From NCBI RefSeq assembly GCF_009674495.1, contig NZ_WKJN01000002.1, forward strand, positions 62,001 through 126,000: a stretch of DNA of 64,000 nt. The letters are read 5' to 3'. The stretch's first letter is position 1. The number at the start of each line of letters is the position of its first letter. The stretch is from Duganella alba. GTDB taxonomy: Bacteria > Pseudomonadota > Gammaproteobacteria > Burkholderiales > Burkholderiaceae_D. The notes below the pieces were generated by a model that worked only from the letters and a program-made list of their open reading frames with translations, made no database searches and was not told where the DNA came from. The position numbers and the translations under genes were made by a program. Positions 1 to 10,446 of the stretch are shown piece by piece.

Positions 1-11
1 GTTCAATCCGC

Positions 12-1328
12 GTGATGACGGAGCGCTTCGGCGGCGAACTGTCGATCGACTACCTGCTGTACTGTCCCGACTACACCGTGCGCGATCCGCACCTGGCCGG
101 GCTGGACCCGCGCCACATCATCGACGCCAACCGCAAGCATCAACTGGCGCAACTGGTGCGCGACACGCTGCCGGTGGACGACCCCAGGCCCGACGCGCAG
201 TTCGACAAGGTGACGCGCTTCCTCGGGAATATGCTCAGTCTCCGTCCCGACCCGAGCGCCATGATCGGCAACGCCGCGCGCATGGTGGCGCGCCTGTCGG
301 GCGGCCTGGCGACATGGGCGCACCGGCTGGAATTCGAGCCGTTCCGCCTGCGCGTGATCGGCACCGCCGGCAGCGGCAAGACGCAGCTGGCGCTGGCCGA
401 ATTCACCGCCGCCATCGAAGCGGGCTTATGCCCGCTGTACGTCTGCTACAACCGGCCGCTGGCCGACCATATCGAACGCCTGGCGCCCAAGGGCGGCAAG
501 GTGACCAGCTTTCACATGTTGAGCGACGCCTTCGCGCGCGATCGCGGCGACACGCCCAACTACGCGGCGCCGGATGTGTGGGAACAGATCGAAGCGCAGA
601 TGTCCGTATCGCCGCTGCCGGAAAGCTGGCAATACGACGTGGTGATCGTCGACGAAGGCCAGGACTTTTCGGTGGCGTGGCGCGATATCCTGCTGCGCAT
701 GCTGAAGGAAAACGGCCGCGCGATCTGGCTCGAAGATCCGAACCAGAATCTGTATGGCAAGGAGAGCGTGCCGCTGCCCGGCTGGGTGACGCTGCACTCG
801 GACACCAATTACCGCAGCCCGCGCCAGATCGTCGATATCCTGGCCTCGATCGGCGCGACACAGACGCCGGTGGAGGCGGGCAGCCCGTTCAAGGGCGCGG
901 ACATCGAAGAGCTGGTCTACCCGCACGGCGACACCGAAGCGATGCTGGCGCAAACGCGGCGCGCGGTGACGTTGTGCCTGGGCGCCGGCTTCACGCGCGA
1001 AGACATCGCCATCGCCTCGTTCCGCGGGCGCGAGAAATCGGCCATCCTGCACCTCGACCAGTTGAGCGACGTGCACACGCTGAAGTCCTTCACCGGCGAG
1101 TACGATTTGTTCGGCAATCCGCAGTACCGCGACGGCGGCCTGCTGGCCGAGTCGGTGTACCGCTTCAAAGGCCAGTCGGCGCCGGCGATCATCTTCACCG
1201 AGATCGATTTCGAGGAGATGAACCAGCTGGTGCTGCGCAAGCTGTTTGTCGGCATGACGCGCGCGCGCCTGAAACTGGTGCTGGTGCTGAGCGACAGGGC
1301 CGAGCAGCAACTGCTCGACCGTATCTGA
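12..1328 (+). CDS. UvrD/Rep-like ATP-binding (helicase-related) protein, 5' end outside window
   Basis: The frame is open to the left edge, so the GTG at 12 and ATG at 15 are probably internal and the gene begins upstream. The visible part is a superfamily-1-like P-loop ATPase. It has Walker A GTAGSGKT near residue 117, Walker B VVIVDEGQD near 211, an NYRSP motif near 272, and a C-terminal FVGMTRAR motif typical of UvrD/Rep motif VI. The first 70 residues resemble the end of a NERD-type nuclease-related domain as found in NERD-helicase proteins, but that domain itself would lie outside the window. Role in DNA or RNA metabolism is inferred from the family only. Confidence 0.8.
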   Translation: MMTERFGGELSIDYLLYCPDYTVRDPHLAGLDPRHIIDANRKHQLAQLVRDTLPVDDPRPDAQFDKVTRFLGNMLSLRPDPSAMIGNAARMVARLSGGLATWAHRLEFEPFRLRVIGTAGSGKTQLALAEFTAAIEAGLCPLYVCYNRPLADHIERLAPKGGKVTSFHMLSDAFARDRGDTPNYAAPDVWEQIEAQMSVSPLPESWQYDVVIVDEGQDFSVAWRDILLRMLKENGRAIWLEDPNQNLYGKESVPLPGWVTLHSDTNYRSPRQIVDILASIGATQTPVEAGSPFKGADIEELVYPHGDTEAMLAQTRRAVTLCLGAGFTREDIAIASFRGREKSAILHLDQLSDVHTLKSFTGEYDLFGNPQYRDGGLLAESVYRFKGQSAPAIIFTEIDFEEMNQLVLRKLFVGMTRARLKLVLVLSDRAEQQLLDRI

Positions 1329-1350
1329 ACCATTTGAAAGGACGACTTTC

Positions 1351-2283
1351 ATGCGGCACGATGGCAAGCAGGCGGTTCAAGGCAAGGGCGGCGCGCCCGC
1401 CATGATGGTACTGGCGCTGGAATCATCGGCCGGGTGGACAGGGGAGGCACGCTTTGTGCAGGCAGCCCTGGGAGCGATCCGCGCGGAGCTGCCCTATGCG
1501 CGTTACTTCGCCGCCGGCCGTGAGGCCAGGCGGCGCGGTATGCGCGACGGCGAGATTGCGCGCGCCGCCATCGACTGGATGGACACAACGCTGCATCCCA
1601 GTCATATGCTGCAGTTGCAGCTGGACGACCCCCATGCAGTCTTGAACTGCATGAACGCTTACAACTCCCGCTGCAATGACTATGAGTGGGATGACAAATT
1701 GGAGCTTTATGGCCGTCGCCGGCTCGAGCGCGGCGCGCCGCCAAACGGCAGGCGGCGCGCGCCATGCTGGATCCTGGCGAGCGACCGTGGCGATTTCCGC
1801 CTGCACGCGACGCGGCTGTCACCCGATGGCATCGACGATCCGGCGGCGTGCCAGAGTGTGTCGCTGGCGGCGATTGAATATCTGGTCGGGCATGCGCAGC
1901 GCGCCAGTCAGGACGCCACGCCGCGCACGCTCTCCGCCATGGCCCGTCTTCTGGGCGTGACGCACAGCGTTGCGGCGGAAGCGGCCGGCGTGCTGGAGCG
2001 CGAGGGCGGCATGCCGGTCGAAGCGCTGGCGCGGCAGCTGGGCTGCAGCAAGCGCACGCTGGAGCGCGCGCTGCAGGCAGCCGGCACGAGCGCCGGCCAG
2101 CTGCGCCTGGCTGCCATGATGGTGGGCGCGGCCAACCAGCTCACCTCAAGGCGCAGCCTGACCGAGATCGCCGCCGACCAGGGCTTTGCCGACCTGGCGC
2201 ACATGAGCCGCGCCTTCCAGGCCTCCTGCGGCATGGCGCCCAGCGCGCTGCGTGCGTCGATGGCGTTGAAGCGAAACGCTTAA
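1351..2283 (+). CDS. AraC-family transcriptional regulator
   Basis: 310 residues. The C-terminal third carries two helix-turn-helix units: EALARQLGCSKRTLERALQ near 226-244 and SLTEIAADQGFADLAHMSRAFQ near 268-289, followed by the family's closing GMAPSALR. The N-terminal 180 residues match no sensor domain that I recognise. AAAGGA lies 9 bases before the ATG. It follows the ATPase gene by 22 bases, so both may share a transcript. Its stop overlaps the stop of the convergent PEP-CTERM gene by 4 bases. The effector and targets are unknown. Confidence 0.8.
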   Translation: MRHDGKQAVQGKGGAPAMMVLALESSAGWTGEARFVQAALGAIRAELPYARYFAAGREARRRGMRDGEIARAAIDWMDTTLHPSHMLQLQLDDPHAVLNCMNAYNSRCNDYEWDDKLELYGRRRLERGAPPNGRRRAPCWILASDRGDFRLHATRLSPDGIDDPAACQSVSLAAIEYLVGHAQRASQDATPRTLSAMARLLGVTHSVAAEAAGVLEREGGMPVEALARQLGCSKRTLERALQAAGTSAGQLRLAAMMVGAANQLTSRRSLTEIAADQGFADLAHMSRAFQASCGMAPSALRASMALKRNA

Positions 2284-2924
2284 GGGACCCGACGGCGGCG
2301 CCGCGCCGCGAGGCCCACGGCCAGGCCGGCCAGCAGCATGGCCCAGACGCCCGGCTCCGGCACGGCCGACGGCACGTCGAGCGCCGCGCGGGCCAGCGGA
2401 CTGCCGGGAATCAGCAGCAGGTCGGTGCTGCTGGCCGCGTTCTGGTAAAGCGCTCCCGAGATAAACGTCGTGCCTGTGGCAAATCCGTTCGAGGCGGCGT
2501 CGATATGGTAGGTGCTGGTGATGCCGGCGTAGGCCGATACCAGGGCAAAGCCAGCCAGATACTGGCCGGCCTTCAGATAGTCGGCGGGGGAGTTGGCCGA
2601 AAAAACGATGGCGCCGACGTTGGCGCCCAGGTCCGCAAACGTATGGTTGCCGGCGTCGATGGTGGCGCTCCAGCCGCTTGGCGCCGTCAGCGACGAAATG
2701 CCCGCGTCGCTGAAGTAGGGCAGCAGCACCTGCGTATTTTCGGTGCCGACGCAGGTGCCGCCTTTGCCCGTCAGGTTGAAGCTGTATTCCGTGAGGCCGC
2801 CGGCGCCGGCGCCGGTGGTGGTGGCGCTGATCGTCGGCGCAAACAACAGGCAGCCGATCGCCTGGCTGCTTCCTGCGGCGCACCACAGCACCAGGGCCGC
2901 GAGGGCCGATTTCAATGCGGGCAT
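2280..2924 (-). CDS. PEP-CTERM sorting-domain protein
   Basis: About 214 residues. A signal peptide (MPALKSALAALVLWCAAGSSQA) is followed by a small secreted domain of no recognised family and a C-terminal PEP-CTERM tag: VPEPG, a hydrophobic stretch, then RRRRR. Such proteins are exported and processed by exosortase, usually in EPS-producing bacteria. The ATG at 2924 is chosen over an upstream ATG at 2996 because GGGAGA lies just before it and the signal peptide starts there. No exosortase gene is in the window. Confidence 0.85.
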   Translation of the reverse strand: MPALKSALAALVLWCAAGSSQAIGCLLFAPTISATTTGAGAGGLTEYSFNLTGKGGTCVGTENTQVLLPYFSDAGISSLTAPSGWSATIDAGNHTFADLGANVGAIVFSANSPADYLKAGQYLAGFALVSAYAGITSTYHIDAASNGFATGTTFISGALYQNAASSTDLLLIPGSPLARAALDVPSAVPEPGVWAMLLAGLAVGLAARRRRRVP

Positions 2925-3008
2925 GAGGTCTTCTCCCAAGAGTGAAAACCTCATGCTATCGAAATGGCAACTCCCCGGCTTGAACAGGTGCGACACGCCG
3001 CCAAAAAA

Positions 3009-5450
3009 TCACAGCAGGATGTCGACGCTGCGGCTGGCCTGGTCGCTGGCCGGCAGTTCGACGGTCAGCAGCTTGGTCGCATCGTCCCACGCGAAGACGG
3101 CGACGCGGCCGTCGATGCGCACCGAGGACGGCGCGGCGGTCACGTTATGCACCGTCAGCGCAATGCCGCGCTGCGGACGCTGATACTGCTTACCCAGTTC
3201 CGATTCCACGCGCAGCGACAGCGCCGTCCCTTGCAGCTTGCTGGTAAAGCGCAGCAGCTCGTACTTGCCCTGCTCGTAGGCTTGCGCGGTCAGGCCGTCG
3301 TCGTCATACAGCTTGCCGCTGCCGGCCTTCACCGACGCGTCGTGCCAGTAGTGCAGCTCGATGTGCCTGGTGTTGTAGTCGCGCGTCGACTGCACCACCT
3401 TGGTCATCGGGATGAAGGCGCCGGCGCGGACGTAGACCGGCACATGGTCCGGCGTCAGCGCAACCGACCGCGTGGCGCCGCCGGCCTGCCTCTCGCCGGT
3501 ATAGAAATCAAACCACGCGCTGCGCGCCGGGAAGTAGACGCCGGCCGTGGCGGCGCCTTGCTTGAGCACCGGCGTGACCAGGAAGTCCTTGCCCCACAAG
3601 TAGGTCGACGACATGGCGCGCACCTTGGCGTTGCCCGGCTCCTCGTACAGCATCGGCCGCATCAGCGGCAGGCCTTGCTGGTTGTTGTCGAAGCCCAGCG
3701 TGTAGTTATACGGCAGCAGGCGATAGCGCAGGCGGATCGCCTCGCGCGCCAGCGCCCTGGTCCTGTCCTCGCGGTAGACCGGCTCCGACGGCACCTCGTC
3801 CTGCGCATGCGGACGGAACACCGGCTGGAACACGCCGTATTGCAGCCAGCGCTGATACAGCTCGTTGTCCAGCACCGGATTGGCGAAGCCGCCCAGGTCC
3901 GAGTGCATATAGCCGACGCCCTGCATGCCCATCTGCAGCGAGATCTCCGGTTGCGATTGCAGTCCGTCCCAGCCGCGATTGACGTCGCCCGACCACGGCA
4001 TGATGCCGTAGCGCTGCGTGCCCGAATACCCGGCGCGCATCAGGATGAACGGCCGCTCGTTGGGGAAGTCGCGCTGGTAGCCTTCCGCCACCAGACGCGC
4101 CCACTGATGGCCGTAGATGTTGTGCACCTGGTCGGCGCTGCCGGTGGCGTGGCGCGTTTCGGTCGGATGCACTTCCGGTTCGCCCAGATCGCCCCACACG
4201 CCTTTCACACCCTGCTGGTGCAGGCCCTTGTAGATATCCCACAGCCAGTCCTTGCCCTGCTTGCCAAAGATGTCGATCAAGCCGGTGTGGCCGAAATAGA
4301 AGTCGTAGGCCAGCGGCTTGCCGTCGACGCCGGTGGCCAGCACCTGTTTGTCGACGGCGTCCCGCCAGCGGCTGGAGGTGTCGAGTACAAACGGCTCGGA
4401 GATCACCACCGTCTGCACGCCCTTGTTCTGGAAGTCGGCGATCATGCCGGCCGGATTAGGGAAGCTGTCCTGGTCCCAGGCCAGGTTGCCCATGGTGCCC
4501 TTGATCTCCTTGCCGAACCAGAACAGGTCGAACACGATGGCATCGAGCGGGATATCGTCGGCGATGAACTTGTCGACCGTCTCGCGCGCCTGCTGCTCGT
4601 TGCGGTAGCCGAAGCGCATGGCGAAGTTACCGAAGGCCCAGCGCGGCGGCAAAGGCTGTTTGCCGGTCAGGCTGGTGTAGTTGCCCACCACGTCTTCCCA
4701 GGTATCGCCGGCGATCACCTGATAGGTCTTGCGGCCTCCGATCGCCTCGTAGGTCAGGCTGTTGTTCTTGGCGCTGTCGAAATCCAGATAGCCGGTCTGC
4801 GGATTGTCGAAGTGAATGGCGTACATCTTCGACGACAGCGCCACCGGCATGGTGTAGCCCATCAGCTCCGAATGGTCGCCGTAGCCGTAGTGCGCCTTGT
4901 TATACAGCGTGAAGCGGTAGCCGCGGCGGTTCATGCCGACCGCGCGCGAACCGGCGCCGTACAAGGCTTCGTTCTTGTCGAGCGCGAATTCGATCGCTTC
5001 CAGCTCGCGCGGCGCGCCCTTGTTGATATCCTTGCTGCCCCTGGCCACATCGTCGGTGACGTGAATGTAGCCGCGCTTTTCCGCCACCAGCGGCTTGCCC
5101 TTGTAGGCGTAGGCGATGCGGAACGGCGACTTGCTAATGGTGACCGTAATGCCAGGTGTGGCATATTCGATGCTGCCGGCTTTTTGCTTCAGCGTGGTGT
5201 TGACGGCGGCCGGCGCCAGCACCACGGCGTGCGAGGTTGGATCGGCGGTTTCGCCCTTGGGCACGAAGGTGGTTTCGATAATGCCGGCCGAGTAGGGCGT
5301 GATCAGGTAGTTACCGTCGCTGGTGCGCACTTCAAGGTGGCCGTCGCGCTGGGTGACGCCGTCGAACTTGCGGTCGGCGTTTTGCGCGTGGGCGGGGAGG
5401 CTGATGAGCAGAGTGGCGGCTGCGAAGGTGGCTAACGGGGTGGCGTTCAT
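3009..5450 (-). CDS. GH31 alpha-glucosidase / alpha-transglucosylase
   Basis: 813 residues with a signal peptide (MNATPLATFAAATLLISLPAHA), so it acts in the periplasm or outside. The GH31 nucleophile lies in GVWGDLGEPE (Asp421) and the acid/base in PWSGDVNRGW (Asp489). The WGDLGEP form of the nucleophile motif, the overall length and the 68-residue spacing match Cellvibrio Agd31B, a 4-alpha-glucan transglucosylase, as I recall it. It is therefore more likely to rearrange or trim maltodextrins than to be a plain maltase. It is divergent from the sugar permease gene at 5709 and shares a 258-base control region with it. Confidence 0.88.
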   Translation of the reverse strand: MNATPLATFAAATLLISLPAHAQNADRKFDGVTQRDGHLEVRTSDGNYLITPYSAGIIETTFVPKGETADPTSHAVVLAPAAVNTTLKQKAGSIEYATPGITVTISKSPFRIAYAYKGKPLVAEKRGYIHVTDDVARGSKDINKGAPRELEAIEFALDKNEALYGAGSRAVGMNRRGYRFTLYNKAHYGYGDHSELMGYTMPVALSSKMYAIHFDNPQTGYLDFDSAKNNSLTYEAIGGRKTYQVIAGDTWEDVVGNYTSLTGKQPLPPRWAFGNFAMRFGYRNEQQARETVDKFIADDIPLDAIVFDLFWFGKEIKGTMGNLAWDQDSFPNPAGMIADFQNKGVQTVVISEPFVLDTSSRWRDAVDKQVLATGVDGKPLAYDFYFGHTGLIDIFGKQGKDWLWDIYKGLHQQGVKGVWGDLGEPEVHPTETRHATGSADQVHNIYGHQWARLVAEGYQRDFPNERPFILMRAGYSGTQRYGIMPWSGDVNRGWDGLQSQPEISLQMGMQGVGYMHSDLGGFANPVLDNELYQRWLQYGVFQPVFRPHAQDEVPSEPVYREDRTRALAREAIRLRYRLLPYNYTLGFDNNQQGLPLMRPMLYEEPGNAKVRAMSSTYLWGKDFLVTPVLKQGAATAGVYFPARSAWFDFYTGERQAGGATRSVALTPDHVPVYVRAGAFIPMTKVVQSTRDYNTRHIELHYWHDASVKAGSGKLYDDDGLTAQAYEQGKYELLRFTSKLQGTALSLRVESELGKQYQRPQRGIALTVHNVTAAPSSVRIDGRVAVFAWDDATKLLTVELPASDQASRSVDILL

Positions 5451-5515
5451 ATAGTGAGATATCGGTGGAGTTGTCTGCTATCGTGCGCTTGCCCCGCAAA
5501 CCGGTGAGTCGACGC

Positions 5516-5545
5516 GGGGTCTGACCCCGTACGGGGTCAGACCCC
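5516..5545. repeat. 30-bp perfect palindrome, copy 1 of the CTGACCCCGTACGGGGTCAG family
   Basis: Two 15-base arms (GGGGTCTGACCCCGT and its complement) meet with no loop. The central 20 bases recur exactly at 45984-46003. It sits between divergent start codons, so it is not a gene-end terminator. It looks like a dispersed intergenic repeat. Confidence 0.9.
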
Positions 5546-5569
5546 TTTCCGGCCCTGCGGGGTTCGGCT

Positions 5570-5582
5570 GTTGTTTGGCTAC
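5570..5582. promoter_or_regulatory. candidate operator GTTG-TTTGG-CTAC
   Basis: An imperfect dyad in the GH31/MFS divergent region. Related dyads lie at 17884-17896 (GTAG-TTTTG-ATAC) and 20058-20070 (GTAG-TTTGA-CTAC), each next to another starch-use gene. A shared LacI-type or similar regulator is an inference. None is encoded in the window. Confidence 0.4.
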
Positions 5583-5648
5583 ATTTGACACTATATTTCA
5601 CCCCCTGAAAAGATCTATTCCCTTAATTTCATTGGGAATTTCTCGCGA

Positions 5649-5677
5649 TTGACATGTTTTGGGTCGCGTGTTATTTT
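5649..5677 (+). promoter_or_regulatory. sigma-70 promoter of the permease-pgm-amylase unit
   Basis: TTGACA at 5649-5654, a 17-base spacer, then TATTTT at 5672-5677, 32 bases before the ATG at 5709. CTACAAATTT follows the -10. A similar CTACAAAATT follows the -10 of the alpha-glucosidase promoter at 20182. Confidence 0.65.
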
Positions 5678-5708
5678 GCTACAAATTTAAAAACTCGGGA
5701 CGCGCAGC

Positions 5709-7025
5709 ATGCACTCTTCCAGTAACAAGCCCATCCTGTCGTTCTGGCAGCTGTGGAACATGAGCCTCGGCTTCTTCGGCATCCAGTTCGGCTTTGCCCT
5801 GCAAAACGCCAACGTCAGCCGGATTTTCTCCACGCTGGGCGCCGATCCCGACAACCTGTCGCTGTTCTGGCTGGCCGCGCCGGTCACCGGCCTGCTGGTG
5901 CAGCCGATCATCGGCTACCTGAGCGACAACACCTGGCACCCGACCTGGGGCCGGCGCCGGCCGTTCTTCTTCATCGGCGCCGTGCTGGCCTCCCTCGCGC
6001 TGTTCCTGATGCCCAATTCGTCGGCGCTGTGGATGGCGGTGGTCGTCCTGTGGCTGCTCGACGGCGCCATCAACGTCTCGATGGAACCGTTCCGCGCCTT
6101 CGTCGGCGACAAGCTGGGACCGCGCCAGCAGACCGCCGGCTTCGCGATGCAGACCTTCTTCATCGGCTGGGGCGCGGTGATCGCCTCGATGCTGCCGACC
6201 ATCTTCACCCACCTGGGCGTCAGCAACGACGCCGCCGGCGGCACCATTCCCGACACCGTGCGCTACTCGTTCTACGCCGGCGGCGCCGTGTACTTCTTTG
6301 CCGTGCTGTGGACCGTGCTGACCGCGAAGGAAGCGCCGCCGGACGACCTGGCCGCGTTCCGCGCCGCGCAGCAAAGCGGCAAGGGCGTCGGCAACGCGCT
6401 GAAGGAAATCTTCAGCGGTTTCGGCAAGATGCCGAAGACCATGGTGCAGCTGGCCGCGGTGCAGTTCTTCACCTGGATCGGCCTGTTCGCGATGTGGATC
6501 TACACCACCAACGGCGTGGCCGAAAACGTGTTCGGCACCACCGACGCGCAATCGGCCGCGTTCCAGGAGGCGGGCAACCACGTCGGCGTGATGTTCGCCG
6601 TGTACAGCGGCGTGTCGGCGCTGGCGGCCTTCGTGCTGCCGGTGTTCGCGCGCCACACCAGCCGCAAGTTCGTGCACCTGGTGTGCCTGGTGATCGGCGG
6701 CCTGAGCCTGTTCAGCATCTACACCATCCACGACCTCGACACGCTGTACTACCCGATGATCGGCATCGGCATCGCCTGGGCCTCGATCCTGACCATGCCC
6801 TACGCGATCCTGGCCGGCGCGCTGCCGGCCAACCGCATGGGCTACTACATGGGCGTGTTCAACTTCTTCATCGTCATCCCGCAGATCGTCAGCGGCCTGC
6901 TGCTCGGCTTCGTGACCAAGCACTGGTTTGCCGGCCACACCGTCAAGACCCTGATGCTGGGCGGCGTGTGCATGGTGGTGGCGGGCGTGCTGACGCTGGT
7001 GGTGCGGGACGACGCCGAACAGTGA
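5709..7025 (+). CDS. MFS sugar transporter (SLC45/GPH-like, probably maltose/maltodextrin)
   Basis: 438 residues with about 12 hydrophobic segments. The motif GYLSDNTWHPTWGRRRPFFFIG after the second segment is typical of the sugar-proton symporters related to SLC45 and bacterial MalT/sucrose permeases. It probably brings maltose or short maltodextrins across the inner membrane. It opens a likely operon with pgm (100-base gap) and the periplasmic amylase (18-base gap after pgm), and is divergent from the GH31 gene. The substrate is inferred from these neighbours. Confidence 0.85.
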   Translation: MHSSSNKPILSFWQLWNMSLGFFGIQFGFALQNANVSRIFSTLGADPDNLSLFWLAAPVTGLLVQPIIGYLSDNTWHPTWGRRRPFFFIGAVLASLALFLMPNSSALWMAVVVLWLLDGAINVSMEPFRAFVGDKLGPRQQTAGFAMQTFFIGWGAVIASMLPTIFTHLGVSNDAAGGTIPDTVRYSFYAGGAVYFFAVLWTVLTAKEAPPDDLAAFRAAQQSGKGVGNALKEIFSGFGKMPKTMVQLAAVQFFTWIGLFAMWIYTTNGVAENVFGTTDAQSAAFQEAGNHVGVMFAVYSGVSALAAFVLPVFARHTSRKFVHLVCLVIGGLSLFSIYTIHDLDTLYYPMIGIGIAWASILTMPYAILAGALPANRMGYYMGVFNFFIVIPQIVSGLLLGFVTKHWFAGHTVKTLMLGGVCMVVAGVLTLVVRDDAEQ

Positions 7026-7083
7026 TGTAAGATTGTCCGCGAGGCAAGCTATTTGTGCGACGCGATTTCGCCGGAACAGGTAA

Positions 7084-8757
<1,674 letters not shown>

Positions 8758-8775
8758 AACCATAAGGACGACAGC

Positions 8776-10446
8776 ATGAAATTGACGACACTCGCACTCT
8801 CCCTGGCCCTGGGGCTGGGCGCCGCCCACGCCGCCGAAGCGCCGGCCGCCAGGCCGAAGCCCTTCCTGTGGGAGAACGCGACCGTCTATTTCCTGCTGAC
8901 CGACCGCTTCAGCAATGCCTATACCGGCAACGACCTGGCCTACGACCGCCAGAAGGACGCGGCGCCGCTGCGGGGCTACATGGGCGGCGACCTGGCCGGC
9001 GTGATCAACAAGATCAACGACGGCTACTTCGACAGCCTGGGCGTGACCGCGCTCTGGGTCACGCCGCCGGTCGAACAGATTCACGGCAGCACCGACGAAG
9101 GCACCGGCAAGTCCTACGCCTTCCACGGCTACTGGGCCTCCGACTTCACCGCCGTCGACGCCAACCTGGGCAACGAGAACGACTTCCGCAACCTGGTGGA
9201 CGCCGCGCACGCGCACGGCATCCGCGTGCTGCTGGACGTGGTGATGAACCACACCGGCCCGGTGACCGAGGAAGATCCCGTGTGGCCGAGCGACTGGGTA
9301 CGCACCGCGCCCGAGTGCACCTATAAAACCGCCAAGACCACCATCGAATGCACGCTGGTGAAAAACCTGCCGGACTTCCTGACCGAGAGCGACGAGCCGG
9401 TCGAGCTGCCGGAGCGCCTGATGGCCAAGTGGCAGCGCGAAGGCCGCTTCGAACAGGAGGTCAAGAGCCTCAACGAATTCTTCTCGCGCACCGGCTACCC
9501 GCGCGCGCCGCGCTACTACCTGATCAAATGGCATACCGACTGGATCCGCAAGTACGGCGTGGATGGCTTCCGCGCCGACACCGTCAAGCACGTCGAAGCC
9601 AAGGTATGGAAGGAACTGCAGAAGGAAGCGGTGATCGCCTTCGACGACTGGAAGAAGGCCAATCCGGAAAAGAAACTGGGCGACGACAAGTTCTACATGA
9701 CGGCCGAAGTCTATAACTACAAGGTCAGCGACGGCCTGTATCACGACCTGGGCGGCGGCCAGAGCGTCAACTACTACCAGGCCAACTTCAACAGCATGAT
9801 CAACTTCGGGCTGGTGAAAGACGCCGAGCAGGATTACGAAACGCTGTTCAGCAGCTACTCCAACGCCATGCACGGCGGCCGCCTGAACGGCCACTCGGTG
9901 CTGAACTACCTCGACTCGCACGACGATGGCGCGCCGTTCGACCCGTCGCGCAAAAAACCGTTCGAGAGCGCCAACAAGCTGCTGCTGGCGCCGGGCGCCG
10001 CGCAGATCTACTACGGCGACGAAACCGCGCGCCGGCTGGACGTGGCCGAAGCCAGCGGGGACGCCAAGCTGCGCTCCTTCATGAACTGGAACGAGCTGGA
10101 ACAGAACGCCGTCCGCAACGGCAACAAGATCGCCGACGTGCGCGCGCACTGGGCCAAGCTGGGCCTGTTCCGCAAGGCCCACGTGGCGGTCGGCGCCGGC
10201 GTGCACCAGCAGCTGCAAGCCAAGCCTTACATCTTCAAGCGCACTTACGACCAGGACGGCGTGCGCGACAAAGTGGTGGTGGCGCTCGACCTGCCGACCA
10301 CCAAGGCCACCACCATCAACCTGCACGGCGTGTTCGCCAACGGCCAGCGCGTCAAGGACTACTACTCCGGCAAGACCGCCGTGGTGCGCGGCGGCGCCGT
10401 CAACTTCGGCACGCGCAACGCGCTGGTGCTGATCGGGCAGGAGTAG
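8776..10446 (+). CDS. periplasmic alpha-amylase, GH13 (MalS-like)
   Basis: 556 residues with a signal peptide ending near AHA-AEA. The four GH13 regions are present: [19 protein letters not shown] (nucleophile Asp268), TAEVYN (acid/base Glu311) and YLDSHDDG (Asp383). The DTVKH form of region II and the overall order resemble E. coli MalS (GH13_19). Two cysteines 12 residues apart (PECTYK, IECTLV) could form a disulfide, as expected for an exported enzyme. AAGGA precedes the ATG. The last 85 bases overlap the 3' end of the opposing EAL gene. Confidence 0.88.
   Translation: MKLTTLALSLALGLGAAHAAEAPAARPKPFLWENATVYFLLTDRFSNAYTGNDLAYDRQKDAAPLRGYMGGDLAGVINKINDGYFDSLGVTALWVTPPVEQIHGSTDEGTGKSYAFHGYWASDFTAVDANLGNENDFRNLVDAAHAHGIRVLLDVVMNHTGPVTEEDPVWPSDWVRTAPECTYKTAKTTIECTLVKNLPDFLTESDEPVELPERLMAKWQREGRFEQEVKSLNEFFSRTGYPRAPRYYLIKWHTDWIRKYGVDGFRADTVKHVEAKVWKELQKEAVIAFDDWKKANPEKKLGDDKFYMTAEVYNYKVSDGLYHDLGGGQSVNYYQANFNSMINFGLVKDAEQDYETLFSSYSNAMHGGRLNGHSVLNYLDSHDDGAPFDPSRKKPFESANKLLLAPGAAQIYYGDETARRLDVAEASGDAKLRSFMNWNELEQNAVRNGNKIADVRAHWAKLGLFRKAHVAVGAGVHQQLQAKPYIFKRTYDQDGVRDKVVVALDLPTTKATTINLHGVFANGQRVKDYYSGKTAVVRGGAVNFGTRNALVLIGQE

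Noticed and set aside
2964..5435. 823-residue plus-strand frame opposite the GH31 gene
   Set aside because: Antisense shadow without any domain; the GH31 enzyme is certain from its active-site motifs.
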